NCBI RefSeq assembly: GCF_019890675.1
Contig: NZ_JAIOAA010000001.1
Coordinates: 496,001 to 560,000 of the forward strand
Direction: 5' to 3'
Length of the DNA: 64,000 nucleotides
DNA from: Micromonospora sp. PLK6-60
GTDB taxonomy: Bacteria > Actinomycetota > Actinomycetes > Mycobacteriales > Micromonosporaceae
Position numbers and translations under genes: made by a program. The notes under the pieces were generated by a model that searched no databases, was not told where the DNA came from, and saw nothing but the letters and a program-made list of their open reading frames with translations. Below are positions 1 to 8,850 of this stretch, in pieces (the first letter of the stretch is position 1; each line of letters opens with the position of its first letter).

Positions 1-917
1 ATCAGCCAGCCGAGCCAGGTGGACATCGGCCCGTCCAGGCCGAGGCTGACCGTGCCGGCCAGGTGCGCGGCGGCGTACGCCTTGCGGTGGCGCAGGTCGA
101 CCACCCACTCGCCGGCGGCGATCCGCTCGCGCAGCCTGGCGGCGTCGGCCCGGGCGGCCGGGGTGAGGTCGACGGCGGCCGGCCCGGCGGCGTTCGCCAC
201 GCCCATGTGCGCGTAGTACGCCGGGTAGGCGTCGAGGCCGGCCAGGGTCTCGGTGACGAACGCGTCGGCGGCCAGCCGCAGCACCGGGTTGGCCTGCTTC
301 TCCCGCCCGATGGTGGAGTCGGGGGCGTCGGCCTGGCTGGCCGAGCAGAAGCTGCCGAAGCCGTGCGTGGGCCAGACCTGGGCGCCGTCGGGCAGCAGGT
401 CGGCCAGCCGCTGCGCCGAGGCGTGCTGGTGGTGGGCCAGTTCGTGGGCGTGTTCCTGGCCGAGCAGGTCGGTGCGTCCGGTGGTGCCGAACAGCAGCGA
501 CCCGCCGGTGAACACGCCGACCGGCTGCCAGTCGCCGGCGGTGGCCTCGTCGAGGACGTACGACAGGTGGTGGAAGGTGTGGCCGGGGGTGGCGACCACC
601 CGCAGCCGCAGCGAGTCGGAGACGGCGACGACGTCGCCGTCGGTGACCGCCGTACGGTCGAAGCCGACGGTGTCGGCGGCGGCCACCAGGTAGTGGGCGC
701 CGGTCACCCGGGCCAGTTCCAGCCCACCGGAGACGTAGTCGTTGTGCAGGTGCGTCTCCACCACGTGGGTGATGCGCACCCGCTGCTCGCCGGCCAGGTA
801 AAGAACTCGGTCGATGTCGCGCTGGGGGTCGACCACGATCGCCGTCCGGCCGTCGCTGGCCAGGTAGCTGCGGTCGCCGAGCGAGGACGTCGCAATGACG
901 GACACCTCTGCTGCCAT
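1..917 (-). CDS. MBL-fold hydrolase with rhodanese domain (CstB/persulfide dioxygenase-like), 3' end outside window
   Basis: Read from ATG at 915-917; the frame stays open to the window edge, so the C-terminus is missing. Residues about 1-230 form a metallo-beta-lactamase fold: the metal motif reads THLHNDY near residue 53 and a TPGHTFHH motif follows. From about residue 255 a rhodanese-like start is visible (EWVVDLRHRKAYAAAHL). This architecture is typical of persulfide dioxygenase/persulfide transferase proteins that oxidise low-molecular-weight persulfides in the cytoplasm. A CsoR/CstR-type repressor gene lies directly upstream on the same strand, and a perfect palindrome sits 32 bp before the ATG. 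Both suggest induction by persulfides or sulfide. The rhodanese active-site cysteine, if present, is outside the window, so transfer activity cannot be judged. The RBS is GGGAG, about 9 nt before the ATG. Confidence 0.85.
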   Translation of the reverse strand, partial: MAAEVSVIATSSLGDRSYLASDGRTAIVVDPQRDIDRVLYLAGEQRVRITHVVETHLHNDYVSGGLELARVTGAHYLVAAADTVGFDRTAVTDGDVVAVSDSLRLRVVATPGHTFHHLSYVLDEATAGDWQPVGVFTGGSLLFGTTGRTDLLGQEHAHELAHHQHASAQRLADLLPDGAQVWPTHGFGSFCSASQADAPDSTIGREKQANPVLRLAADAFVTETLAGLDAYPAYYAHMGVANAAGPAAVDLTPAARADAARLRERIAAGEWVVDLRHRKAYAAAHLAGTVSLGLDGPMSTWLGWL

Positions 918-948
918 GTTGTCGATCTCCCTTCCATACCTTGTCTTC

Positions 949-964
949 ATACCCGGGGGGGTAT
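949..964. promoter_or_regulatory. CsoR/CstR-type operator before the MBL-rhodanese gene
   Basis: ATACCCGGGGGGGTAT is a perfect inverted repeat (ATACCC, 4-bp centre, GGGTAT). It matches the A/T-flanked, G/C-cored palindromes bound by CsoR/CstR-family repressors. It overlaps a possible -10 for the gene on the minus strand (TATGAA, plus-strand 946-951). The same arms recur upstream of the regulator gene. Confidence 0.75.
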
Positions 965-1048
965 CCAGGAAACAGACCTCTGCCCGGCCCGACGGCGCGC
1001 AGGGGTTACCCCCTCGCGCCGCACCTACGCGGCGCGCGGGGGCGACAC

Positions 1049-1370
<322 letters not shown>

Positions 1371-1407
1371 CAACGCGCCGGCACCGGTAAGGCGGCGTAG
1401 GCCGGCC

Positions 1408-1450
1408 GCAAGCGCACCTGAAGCGGATCGTAAGCAGCCGCCGGCAGTGT
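1408..1450 (+). promoter_or_regulatory. SARP box A: triple direct repeat upstream of the DHFR-family gene
   Basis: Three heptamers, GCAAGCG (1408-1414), TGAAGCG (1419-1425) and GTAAGCA (1430-1436), are spaced by 4 bp, giving the 11-bp period typical of SARP binding sites. Eight bases after the last heptamer lies CAGTGT (1445-1450), a weak -10 at the canonical SARP distance. A nearly identical array lies at 5114-5142, next to the start of the SARP gene. Confidence 0.7.
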
Positions 1451-1496
1451 GGTGGGTGTCAGCGAGAAACGGACACCAACCCCCAGGGAGCACACG

Positions 1497-2048
1497 ATGC
1501 GCAGGATCATCAACTCGACCTACCTCACCCTCGACGGCGTCATCGAGGGCCCGGCGTGGACCAGCCCGTACTTCGACGAGGAGGCGATGGCCTTCGCCGG
1601 CGAGCAGACCGACGCCGCCGACGCCCTGCTGATGGGCCGACGCACCTACGAGGGCTTCGCCGCCGCCTGGCCGAAGATGGACGAGAACGACCCGACCACC
1701 GGCGCGGCCTACTTCAACAACGTCAAGAAGTACGTCGCCTCCACCACCCTGACCAACCCGCAGTGGAAGAACAGCGAGGTGCTCCAGGGCGACCTGATCG
1801 AGGAGGTCACCAAGCTCAAGGCCGCCGAGGGCCGGGACATCCTGATGTACGGCTACGGCACGGTCACCCACGCCCTGGTCCGGGCCGGGCTGGTCGACGA
1901 GGTCCGGTTCTGGATCCACCCGGTGCTGCAGGGCGGCGCGTCGGTCAGCGCCCCGCTGGGCGACCTGCCGACCACGCTCTCCCTCGCCGGCAGCCGGGTG
2001 ATGAAGAGCGGCGTCATCATCGCCACCTACACCCCGGTCACCGGCTGA
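1497..2048 (+). CDS. Dihydrofolate reductase-family (RibD C-terminal-like) protein
   Basis: A 183-residue soluble protein starting MRRIINSTYLTLDGVIEGPA. The N-terminal S-x-DG(V/F)-type strand, the LLMGRRTYEGF segment near residue 48 and the C-terminal strands (LVRAGLVDEVRFWIHPVLQGG) are standard for the RibD_C/DHFR-like superfamily. These proteins bind NADPH and reduce heterocyclic or flavin-related substrates; many members are uncharacterised. ATG 1497 is preceded by AGGGAG at a good distance, so the upstream in-frame extension is discarded. A SARP-type repeat array lies 60 bp upstream. The 3' end overlaps the convergent SARP gene by 11 bp. It is not a housekeeping DHFR, and the substrate is unknown. 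Confidence 0.82.
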   Translation: MRRIINSTYLTLDGVIEGPAWTSPYFDEEAMAFAGEQTDAADALLMGRRTYEGFAAAWPKMDENDPTTGAAYFNNVKKYVASTTLTNPQWKNSEVLQGDLIEEVTKLKAAEGRDILMYGYGTVTHALVRAGLVDEVRFWIHPVLQGGASVSAPLGDLPTTLSLAGSRVMKSGVIIATYTPVTG

Positions 2049-5000
2049 CCAGGAACGGCTGGACCAGGGCCCGGGCCTGTCCCGGGCCCAGGTCGTGCCC
2101 GGCCCGGTAGGCCGCCGCGAACCCCGCCCCGCCCAGCCCGGCGACCAGCCGCCCGGTCACCCGCTCGACCTCGGCCCGCTCCGCCGGCGCCGCCGGCACC
2201 TCGGCCGCCGCCCGCGCGGCCGCCGCCGCGCCGAGCAGCCGCGCCGCCACCCGCGGATCGGGCGTCGCCCCGGCCAGCCCCTCCAGCGCGCCCATCGCGT
2301 CCCGCGGCGCGCCGAGCGCCACCGCGACGTCGAACGCCCGCACGTGCAGGTCCAGGGCCCGACCGGGGTCGGCGTCCACGACGGCGTGACCCAGCTCGGT
2401 CAGCACCATCGGCAGGAACAAAGCGTCGTCGCCACCCACCGCCAACAGGTGCTCCAGATGGCCGATCGCCACGTCCACCTTCCCGCCCCGGCGCGCCGCG
2501 ATGCCCAGGCACAGCTCGGCGAACACCTCGGCGGCCGGCGAAGCCTGCTCGACGGCCAGCCGGTGGGCCCGTTCGGCCAGCTCCCACGCCTGCTGGTGAT
2601 CCCCGGTCTGGGAGGCGAGCCAGGACAGCCAGGACAGCTTGCTGCCGACCTCGGGCCAGAGCGCCAGCTCCTGTGCCCAGCGCAGGCCCTCCCGGTGCAG
2701 GGCGGCGGCCCGCTCGTGGTCGCCGGTCAGCTCGGCCAGGCCACCCACCCAGTCGGTGGCCTGCAACCGGCCCCACGCGTCGCCCAGCTCCGCGAAGAGC
2801 GCCGCGGCCCGGCTGCCCTCCCGTTCCAACGCGGCCACGTCGCTGGCGGCGTGCGCGAGCGTCGCCCGGGTCACCGCGACGGCCGCCGCCACCCACCGGT
2901 CGTCGGGGTCGGCCGCCCGCGCCCGCTCCAGCAGGTCGACCGCCCGACCCAGCTCGCTGCGCGCGAACAGCGCGGACGCCACGAACCAGCCGGCCCGCCC
3001 GTCCGGGTGCCCGGAGAGCGCGGCCTCGATCTCGTCCGGCGGCACGTCCTCCCCCCGCAGCAGCGCGAACCCGACCCGCCAGACGGCGGCCACCGCGCGC
3101 TGCCCGGCGTCCCCGTCGAGGGTCAATGCCCGGCGCGCCTCGGTCAGCCGGCCGCGCAGGAACCAGTACCAGGTCAACGCGTTCGCCAGGCGCAGCCCGC
3201 CGCCGTGGGCGAGCGCCGCGCGTAGGTTGGCGGTCTCGGCGTCGAGTCGGGCCAGCCACTCCCGCTGGCCGGGGCCGCGCAGCAGCGGATCGGCGTGCTC
3301 GGCCAACTCGGTGTAGTACGCCACGTGCCGGGCGCGGACCGTCTCGGCGTCGTCGAGCCGGTCCAGGCAGAAGGCGGCCACCGACTCCAGCAGCCGGTAG
3401 CGCGCGGCCGCACCACTCTCGTCGAGCACCACCAGCGACCGGTCGACCAGGCGGGCCAGGGTGTCCACGTCGGCGTCGCAGACCGCCTCGGCCGCCGCCA
3501 GCGTGCAGCCGTCGGCGTGCACCGCCAGCCGGGCGAGCACCGCGCGCTCGTCGTCGGCCAGCAGGTCCCAGCTCCAGCCGATCACCGCGGTGAGGGTGCG
3601 CTGCCGCGCCGGCAGGTCCCGCTGCGCGGTGCTGAGCAGCCGGAACCGGTCGTCCAACCGCTCCACCACCCCGGGCAGGCCGAGCGCCCGGACCCGGGTC
3701 GCGGCCAGCTCCAACGCCAGCGGCAGGCCGTCGAGCCGGCGGCACAGCCGGGCCACCGCCGGGCCGGTGCGCTCGTCGAGCCGGAAGCCGCGCTGCTGGG
3801 CGGCGGCCCGGGCCGCGAACAGCCGGGCCGCGGCCGAGCGCCGGACCCCGTCCAGGTCCCGCTCGTCCGCCGGTACGGGCAGCGGCGGCACCTCCCACAG
3901 CACCTCACCGGCCAGGCCCAGCGGCTCCCGGCTGGTGGCCAGCACGCTCACCTCGGCGGCCTCGCGCAGCAACCGGGCGACCAACGCGGCGGCCGGCTCG
4001 ATCACGTGCTCGCAGTTGTCCAGCACCAGCAGCGCCCGCCGGTGCCGCAGCGCGGCGACCAGCCGGTCCTCGGGTGTGGCCGCCGCGCCGGTGCTCTCCC
4101 GCACCTCGAGCGCGGTCAGCACCAGCTCGGCGACGGCGCTCTCCCCCGGCCGCAACGCGGCCAGCTCCACCAGGTGCACCCCGTCCGGGTACGACTGCTC
4201 GCGGGCGACCTCGGTGGCCAGCCGGGTCTTGCCCACCCCACCCGGCCCGATCAGGGTGACCAGCCGCTGCCGGGGCACCAGTGCGCGCAACTCGGCCAGC
4301 GCGGCGGCCCGGCCGACCAGCTCGTCGAGCTGCGCCGGCAGGCTGTTGCGGATCAGCGCCGCCTTCGGCGGGGCGGCCAGCCCGGTGTCCTGCTCCAGGA
4401 TCCGCCGGTGCAGGGCGACCAGCTCCGGGCCGGGATCCAACCCCAGCTCGTCGGCGAGCCGGCGGCGCAGGTCGGCGTAGCTGTCCAGCGCCTCCGACTG
4501 GCGGCCCGCCGCGTACAGGGCGCGCAGCTGCAACGCGCGCAGGCCCTCGCGCAGCGGGTGGCTGGCCACCAGCTCGGCCAGCTCGGCGGCGACCAGCGCG
4601 TGCTCACCCCGGTCGAGCCGGGCCGCGGCCAGCTTCTCCAGCACCACCAGCCGGGCCTCGGTCAGTCGGGTCGCCTCGGCGCGGACCCACTCGGCGTCCG
4701 CCACGTCCGCGTACGGCTCGCCCCGCCACAGCCGCAGCGCCTCGGTCAGGCTCGCCGCGTCGTCGGCGGCGGCCAGCGCGGTGAACCGGTCGGCGTCGAC
4801 GTCACCGGCCCGCAGCACGTACCCCGGCGGGCGCGACTCGACCAGGTCACGGCCGCCCGGTTCGGCGTCGTTGAGCGCCTTGCGCAGCTGGGAGACGCGC
4901 ACCTGCAACGCCCCGGCGGCGTTGGCCGGCGGGTCGTCGCCCCACAGGTCGTCGATCAGCCGGTCCGCGGAGACCACCTGCCGGCGGTGGGCGATCAGGT

Positions 5001-5094
5001 CGGCGAGCAGCGCCCGCACCTTCACCCCCGGCACGGTGACCGGCTCGCCGCGGTCGGTGCTGACGGCGAGCGGCCCGAGGACCCCGAAGCGCAT
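2038..5094 (-). CDS. AfsR-type SARP transcriptional activator (DNA-binding, BTAD, NB-ARC, TPR-like)
   Basis: A 1018-residue regulator starting MRFGVLGPLAVSTDRGEPV. The N-terminal OmpR-type winged helix (about 8-90) and bacterial transcriptional activation domain (about 95-245) define the SARP family. They are followed by an AAA/NB-ARC STAND ATPase with Walker A GPGGVGKT near residue 285 and Walker B ALLVLDNCEH near 355, and an alanine-rich helical-repeat C-terminus. ATG 5094 is chosen over GTG 5103 because TAGGGTGG fits as its RBS. The gene is divergent from an alpha/beta hydrolase and convergent with a DHFR-family gene. Both neighbours carry 11-bp-period repeats in front of them, so they are the likely local targets. 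AfsR-type members often respond to phosphorylation or nucleotide state; nothing here shows the signal. Confidence 0.92.
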   Translation of the reverse strand: MRFGVLGPLAVSTDRGEPVTVPGVKVRALLADLIAHRRQVVSADRLIDDLWGDDPPANAAGALQVRVSQLRKALNDAEPGGRDLVESRPPGYVLRAGDVDADRFTALAAADDAASLTEALRLWRGEPYADVADAEWVRAEATRLTEARLVVLEKLAAARLDRGEHALVAAELAELVASHPLREGLRALQLRALYAAGRQSEALDSYADLRRRLADELGLDPGPELVALHRRILEQDTGLAAPPKAALIRNSLPAQLDELVGRAAALAELRALVPRQRLVTLIGPGGVGKTRLATEVAREQSYPDGVHLVELAALRPGESAVAELVLTALEVRESTGAAATPEDRLVAALRHRRALLVLDNCEHVIEPAAALVARLLREAAEVSVLATSREPLGLAGEVLWEVPPLPVPADERDLDGVRRSAAARLFAARAAAQQRGFRLDERTGPAVARLCRRLDGLPLALELAATRVRALGLPGVVERLDDRFRLLSTAQRDLPARQRTLTAVIGWSWDLLADDERAVLARLAVHADGCTLAAAEAVCDADVDTLARLVDRSLVVLDESGAAARYRLLESVAAFCLDRLDDAETVRARHVAYYTELAEHADPLLRGPGQREWLARLDAETANLRAALAHGGGLRLANALTWYWFLRGRLTEARRALTLDGDAGQRAVAAVWRVGFALLRGEDVPPDEIEAALSGHPDGRAGWFVASALFARSELGRAVDLLERARAADPDDRWVAAAVAVTRATLAHAASDVAALEREGSRAAALFAELGDAWGRLQATDWVGGLAELTGDHERAAALHREGLRWAQELALWPEVGSKLSWLSWLASQTGDHQQAWELAERAHRLAVEQASPAAEVFAELCLGIAARRGGKVDVAIGHLEHLLAVGGDDALFLPMVLTELGHAVVDADPGRALDLHVRAFDVAVALGAPRDAMGALEGLAGATPDPRVAARLLGAAAAARAAAEVPAAPAERAEVERVTGRLVAGLGGAGFAAAYRAGHDLGPGQARALVQPFLVSR

Positions 5095-5113
5095 GCCGGC
5101 CACCCTACAAGCG

Positions 5114-5156
5114 GTAAGCGCACCAGAAGGGAACCGTAAGCGCCGTGCCGCACCGT
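5114..5156 (+). promoter_or_regulatory. SARP box B and predicted leaderless promoter of the hydrolase gene
   Basis: Heptamers GTAAGCG (5114-5120), AGAAGGG (5125-5131) and GTAAGCG (5136-5142) again have 4-bp spacers. CACCGT (5151-5156) lies exactly 8 bp downstream, as a -10 would in SARP-activated promoters. The array shares 22 of 26 aligned bases with box A. A start of transcription about 7 nt after the -10 would fall on the ATG at 5163. Confidence 0.7.
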
Positions 5157-5162
5157 CACGGC

Positions 5163-5939
5163 ATGACCTACGCCCACGTCAACGGACTGTCCCTCTGGTA
5201 CGAGTCGCACGGGACCGGCGGCGACCGGCCCCTGGTGCTGGTGCACGGCGCCCTCTCCGGCATCGGCACGTCGTTCGGCACGCTCCTGCCGCTGCTGGCG
5301 AAGACCCGCCGGGTGATCGCGGTCGAGTTGCAGGCCCACGGCCACACCGCCGACGTGGACCGCCCGCTCACCGTCGAGCACTGCGCCGAGGACGTCGTCG
5401 CCCTCCTCGACCACCTGGGCGTGCCGGCCGCCGACGTGCTCGGCTGGAGCCTGGGCGCCGCGGTGGCGCTGCGGCTCGGCACCGACCACGCCGCGCGGGT
5501 CGGCCGGCTGGTGCTGCTCTCGGTCAGCTTCCACCACGGCGGCATCCACCCCGGCCTGCTCGACGGCATCCAGGACCTGCGACCGGAGCACCTGCACGGC
5601 TCCGAGTTCCACGAGGAGTACCTGCGCAGCGCGCCCGACCCGGCCGGCTGGCCGGCCCTGGTCGCCCGGGTCACGCGCCTGGACGCGGACCTGCCGCAGT
5701 GGCCGGCCGCGGCGATCCGGGGCCTCGCCGCCCCGACGATGATCGTGGTCGCCGACTCCGACATCGTCCGGCCCGAGCACGCGGTGGAGATGTTCCGGCT
5801 GCTCGGCGGCGGGGTGCCCGGCGACCTGGCCGGGCTGCCCGCCTGCCGGCTGGCGGTCCTGCCCGGCACCAGTCACGCCTCGGTGCCGCAGCGGGCGGGC
5901 TGGCTCGCCCCGATGATCGAGGATTTCCTGGACGCCTGA
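5163..5939 (+). CDS. Alpha/beta hydrolase
   Basis: A 258-residue single-domain alpha/beta hydrolase. Seen directly: oxyanion segment LVHGALSG, nucleophile elbow GWSLGAA (Ser near residue 98), acid region VVADSDIV and the C-terminal GTSHAS histidine. There is no signal peptide, so it is cytoplasmic. ATG 5163 has no Shine-Dalgarno sequence; the GTG 18 nt upstream lies between the SARP box and the -10, which argues for a leaderless transcript starting at 5163. The substrate is unknown (esterase, lactonase or peptidase-like are possible). Its divergent position next to the SARP gene and its SARP box suggest that it and the DHFR-family gene answer to this regulator. Confidence 0.85.
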   Translation: MTYAHVNGLSLWYESHGTGGDRPLVLVHGALSGIGTSFGTLLPLLAKTRRVIAVELQAHGHTADVDRPLTVEHCAEDVVALLDHLGVPAADVLGWSLGAAVALRLGTDHAARVGRLVLLSVSFHHGGIHPGLLDGIQDLRPEHLHGSEFHEEYLRSAPDPAGWPALVARVTRLDADLPQWPAAAIRGLAAPTMIVVADSDIVRPEHAVEMFRLLGGGVPGDLAGLPACRLAVLPGTSHASVPQRAGWLAPMIEDFLDA

Positions 5940-5949
5940 GCGGGCGGCG

Positions 5950-6306
5950 CTATCCGGCGATCTCCCGCAGCAGCGTCGGCCCGTCGTCGCTCCAGAGTTC
6001 CAGCTCGAAGCGCCACCCCAGGCCGGCGAGGACCGCGCCGAGGTCGTCCAGCCGGGACGGCTCGACGACACCGCTCAGCAGCAGGCCACCCGCCGCCGGC
6101 TGGAGCAGGTCGAACTCCGCCCACTCGTGCTCGATCCGGCATTCGGTCCAGGACGTGGCCACGGCCCGCCAGCCGGCGCGGACGAACACCTCGGCCGTGG
6201 ACCTCGCGTTGGACCTCTCCGGCAGTCGCCCGTAGAGGTTGTTGTCCATCTCCCAGAGGTGCCCGGCCAACCTCGGGCCGGGCGTGCCACCAGAGGTGAT
6301 TTCCAT
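5950..6306 (-). CDS. Hypothetical protein (118 aa)
   Basis: A small soluble protein starting MEITSGGTPGPRLAGHLWEM; I do not recognise the family. ATG 6304-6306 is preferred over the in-frame ATG 9 nt upstream because AGGATGG then sits at RBS distance. It contains paired acidic/aromatic strands (CRIEHEWAEFDLL, WRFELELWSDDGP) suggesting a small alpha-beta fold. No signal peptide, membrane segment or catalytic motif is evident. It converges with the alpha/beta hydrolase (10 bp apart) and is divergent from the DinB-family gene, sharing a 186-bp promoter region with it. Confidence 0.6.
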   Translation of the reverse strand: MEITSGGTPGPRLAGHLWEMDNNLYGRLPERSNARSTAEVFVRAGWRAVATSWTECRIEHEWAEFDLLQPAAGGLLLSGVVEPSRLDDLGAVLAGLGWRFELELWSDDGPTLLREIAG

Positions 6307-6492
6307 GAGGGCCATCCTGCGCGGATCTCGGCCCCTTCGACACCCCGGCCCGGGCGGAGCGGGCCCACCTGCGGCGCAGACTGGCCGCGATGCAACGCCC
6401 GGACTGAATCCGCATCGGTGCGGTACTCACTCGCGGCCCACGGACCCCCGCAAGGGTCACAGCCAGGTCTCCGTTGTACGTAGGGTGCGGAA

Positions 6493-7149
6493 ATGACAAG
6501 AAGCGAGCGGCTCGCGGAGCAGCTGGACTGGTACTGGCAGAAAAGCCTGCGGCCGCGGCTGGACGGTCTCACCGATGAGGAGTATTTCTGGGAGCCGGTG
6601 CGCGGCTGCTGGAGCATCCGCCCACGTGGCACGTCGGCCGCACCGATGTCGGTTGGCTCGGGAGAGTGGACGGTGGACTCCGCGTCCCCTGACCCGGTGC
6701 CCGCGCCGGTGACCACGATTGCCTGGCGGCTGGCGCACATCATCGTCTCGTGCCTGGGCTATCGGGTCGGATGGCACTTCGGCGGCCAGGACGTCGACTC
6801 CCAGACATTCGCCTACGCGGGGACCGCCGACGAGGCGCTGGAACAGCTCGATGACATGTACGGGAGATGGAACGCGGGGGTCCGCGCACTGTCGGACGCC
6901 GACCTGGAGAACCCGCCCACGGTGGGTCCCGAGCGACGTCCGATGGAGGGCATCGTCCTGCACGTCAACAGAGAGCTGATCCATCACGGCGCCGAGATTT
7001 CCCTACTGCGCGACCTCTACGTCTGGCAGGACGGAGCCGGCCCGCCCTCGGCGGATCGCACCCCACGCGGGCCGGCTTCGTCCTTCGTGCGCGCCGAAGA
7101 ACCGCTCAGCGACGGCGCTGCGGCAGGACGAGCAGCGTCACCGAGTTAG
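6493..7149 (+). CDS. DinB-superfamily protein
   Basis: A 218-residue protein whose first 185 residues form the DinB/YfiT-like four-helix bundle: N-terminal LDWYWQKSL helix, TTIAWRLAHI motif carrying the first metal-type His, and a late HVNRELIHHGAEI helix carrying the other histidines. Family members are metal-binding bundles used as thiol-S-transferases (mycothiol or bacillithiol linked) or of unknown function. In an actinomycete, a mycothiol-dependent reaction is possible but not shown. The last 35 residues (from about DGAGPPSADR) are low-complexity and look disordered. The start at 6493 matches the family N-terminus. Confidence 0.82.
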   Translation: MTRSERLAEQLDWYWQKSLRPRLDGLTDEEYFWEPVRGCWSIRPRGTSAAPMSVGSGEWTVDSASPDPVPAPVTTIAWRLAHIIVSCLGYRVGWHFGGQDVDSQTFAYAGTADEALEQLDDMYGRWNAGVRALSDADLENPPTVGPERRPMEGIVLHVNRELIHHGAEISLLRDLYVWQDGAGPPSADRTPRGPASSFVRAEEPLSDGAAAGRAASPS

Positions 7150-7199
7150 CCGGGTACGTGGCGCTGACTACCGTCCGTCTATGTCTGGTCACTCGGCCA

Positions 7200-7257
7200 G
7201 CGGTGGGCTCGCCGAGGGAAGGCGAGCCCACCGCCGGCCGGCGGCTTGGGCCGCCGG
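7200..7257. terminator. Two tandem hairpins between convergent genes
   Basis: A perfect 14-bp stem (7200-7213 with 7221-7234, 7-nt loop GAGGGAA) is followed by an 8-bp stem with TTGG tetraloop (7238-7245 with 7250-7257). They lie between the ends of the DinB gene and the convergent protease gene and probably end both transcripts. Confidence 0.7.
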
Positions 7258-7316
7258 TCACCCACCCACGCAGTCCCGATGACGGTACGCAGCCGGGGAG
7301 AGATCCGTTTCGTCCG

Positions 7317-8651
7317 TCACCAGGTGCGGAGCCCGCCGCCGTAGTAGCGCTGGATGGTTGAGTACTTCTCGGCGAACTGGGTCCGGCCCCCCGAGAAGGT
7401 GCCGCTTCCGATGTGCATCCCGTGGACCTGAGCGTTTCCGGCGTTCAGCGAGTAGACGGCGGCCCCGGAGTCCCCCCCGACGGTCACCCTGACCCCGTCG
7501 TCGCGACGGTACTCCATCAGGTTCGCCGTACATCCCGCGGTGTCGCAGAATACCGCGCTGAGCGAAACCACTCGCAGGTCGCAGAATTCTTGTCGCGTCT
7601 CTTGACCGCTGACGCACGCCCCATTGTTACCCGGCTTGCCGAGTCCCGGGTCGAAGGCAGTCACCTGCGCCCGGAAGACCCACTGTCCGGTATAGATGTT
7701 CTTCCCGTACTGCTGCCCGCAGCAGGTGATCTTTCCCAAATCAAAGGTCGGGTAGGGCGCCCTCTGCAACTCCCCGTAGAAATGCTCTCCCGAATAGAAG
7801 TCGTCGAAGGAGTTCCCGCAGTGCCCCGCCGTCACCGAATAGCCACCGGAATTGTTGGGACCGTTCATCGTGAATCCGCTCGAACAGCTCCCACCGTGGC
7901 GATAGTTGCGGATCCACGCGTTACCGTAGTGCCACGGGCCGGAGTCGGCGTATCGCTCCCCCTGGTCCCTGGTGAACTCGGCGGACGAATCCACCTCCAC
8001 CCGAACGTGACCGATTTCCTTGAGGCGCGCAACGAGTGACGGTGAGAGCTTGCCCTTCACGACGACGACGTCCTTGGCGGCGTCGAAGGAATAGCTCATG
8101 CCGTCGCCCGGGCTCGCGTACTTCTCATACAGCTCGGCCAGTCGAACCTTCGTGGCGGAAAGTTCCGCCCTGGTCATGCTGCTGCGGACGACCGCGGTGG
8201 CGACCCGTCCTCGGGCCGCCGTCACCGACCTCTTGGCCGCCTCGAACGCACTCGGCGACGCCGTACGCGAAATCGCCGCGGTGACCACACCGTCGTACCC
8301 CGACATCTCCACCAGGTCGCCCGCGGCCACCAGTGCGGCCTGCCGGGCCTGCGATCCCTCGGGAGCCGCCGCGTCGGGCTGCACGGACGCGAATCGCTCC
8401 TTCACGGCGAACAACTCCGCGGTGGTCTCGGCGTTCTCCAACGCCGACGAAAGCTCCGTGTCGGGTTGGACTCCTGCCGGCTGCGGACGCCGCGGGGCTC
8501 CCTCGTCCGGCGCACCCGCGGCCGGGGCGCCGGAAACCAGCAGGATGGAGATCAAGCCACCCGCCAGGATTGCTGTTCTGCGAGCAGCCGATCGCTGCCG
8601 CGCTCGTGGACCCGATGCTGTCAGCAAGTGTTTGATCGCCTCGCTCCTCAC
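7317..8651 (-). CDS. Secreted trypsin-like (S1-family) serine protease with propeptide
   Basis: A 444-residue precursor. A basic N-terminus with hydrophobic stretch (AILAGGLISILLVSG) and AAGA is a signal peptide. A helical propeptide runs to about residue 250, and the catalytic domain follows: TAGHCG supplies the His, PTFDLGK the likely Asp, and GGDSGAAV the Ser. The last motif differs from the common GDSGGP. The mature domain is rich in cysteines, suggesting several disulfides for extracellular stability. GTG 8651 gives this frame; a TTG at 8627 is an alternative with GAGGAGCGAGG upstream. Base composition here (about 7.3-8.7 kb) is visibly less GC-rich than the neighbours, which may indicate separate acquisition. 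The substrate is unknown. Confidence 0.85.
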   Translation of the reverse strand: MRSEAIKHLLTASGPRARQRSAARRTAILAGGLISILLVSGAPAAGAPDEGAPRRPQPAGVQPDTELSSALENAETTAELFAVKERFASVQPDAAAPEGSQARQAALVAAGDLVEMSGYDGVVTAAISRTASPSAFEAAKRSVTAARGRVATAVVRSSMTRAELSATKVRLAELYEKYASPGDGMSYSFDAAKDVVVVKGKLSPSLVARLKEIGHVRVEVDSSAEFTRDQGERYADSGPWHYGNAWIRNYRHGGSCSSGFTMNGPNNSGGYSVTAGHCGNSFDDFYSGEHFYGELQRAPYPTFDLGKITCCGQQYGKNIYTGQWVFRAQVTAFDPGLGKPGNNGACVSGQETRQEFCDLRVVSLSAVFCDTAGCTANLMEYRRDDGVRVTVGGDSGAAVYSLNAGNAQVHGMHIGSGTFSGGRTQFAEKYSTIQRYYGGGLRTW

Positions 8652-8850
8652 CCGTGGACCGGCAGGACGACAGGTCGGCGCAGTGCCTGAACCGACGCGT
8701 CCGCATCCGGCAAGGGCGATCTGTTCGCCCTCTCCTCAAAAGACGGAGAAAGCGGGATCGAGTTCAGCTCACAGTGGACTCTTCCGGGCGCCCGCCCGGA
8801 TCGGTGCGGCCGGTGCCCCCACCCGCGGCCCCGGCCGCACCGCACCCGCT

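Noticed and set aside
1497-2048. Antifolate-resistance DHFR
   Set aside because: The fold is RibD_C-type, without the folate-site motifs of housekeeping or plasmid DHFR, so no resistance claim is made.
7200-7257. Attachment site or mobile-element end
   Set aside because: The inverted repeats are stem-loops between convergent genes with no integrase, tRNA or target duplication nearby.
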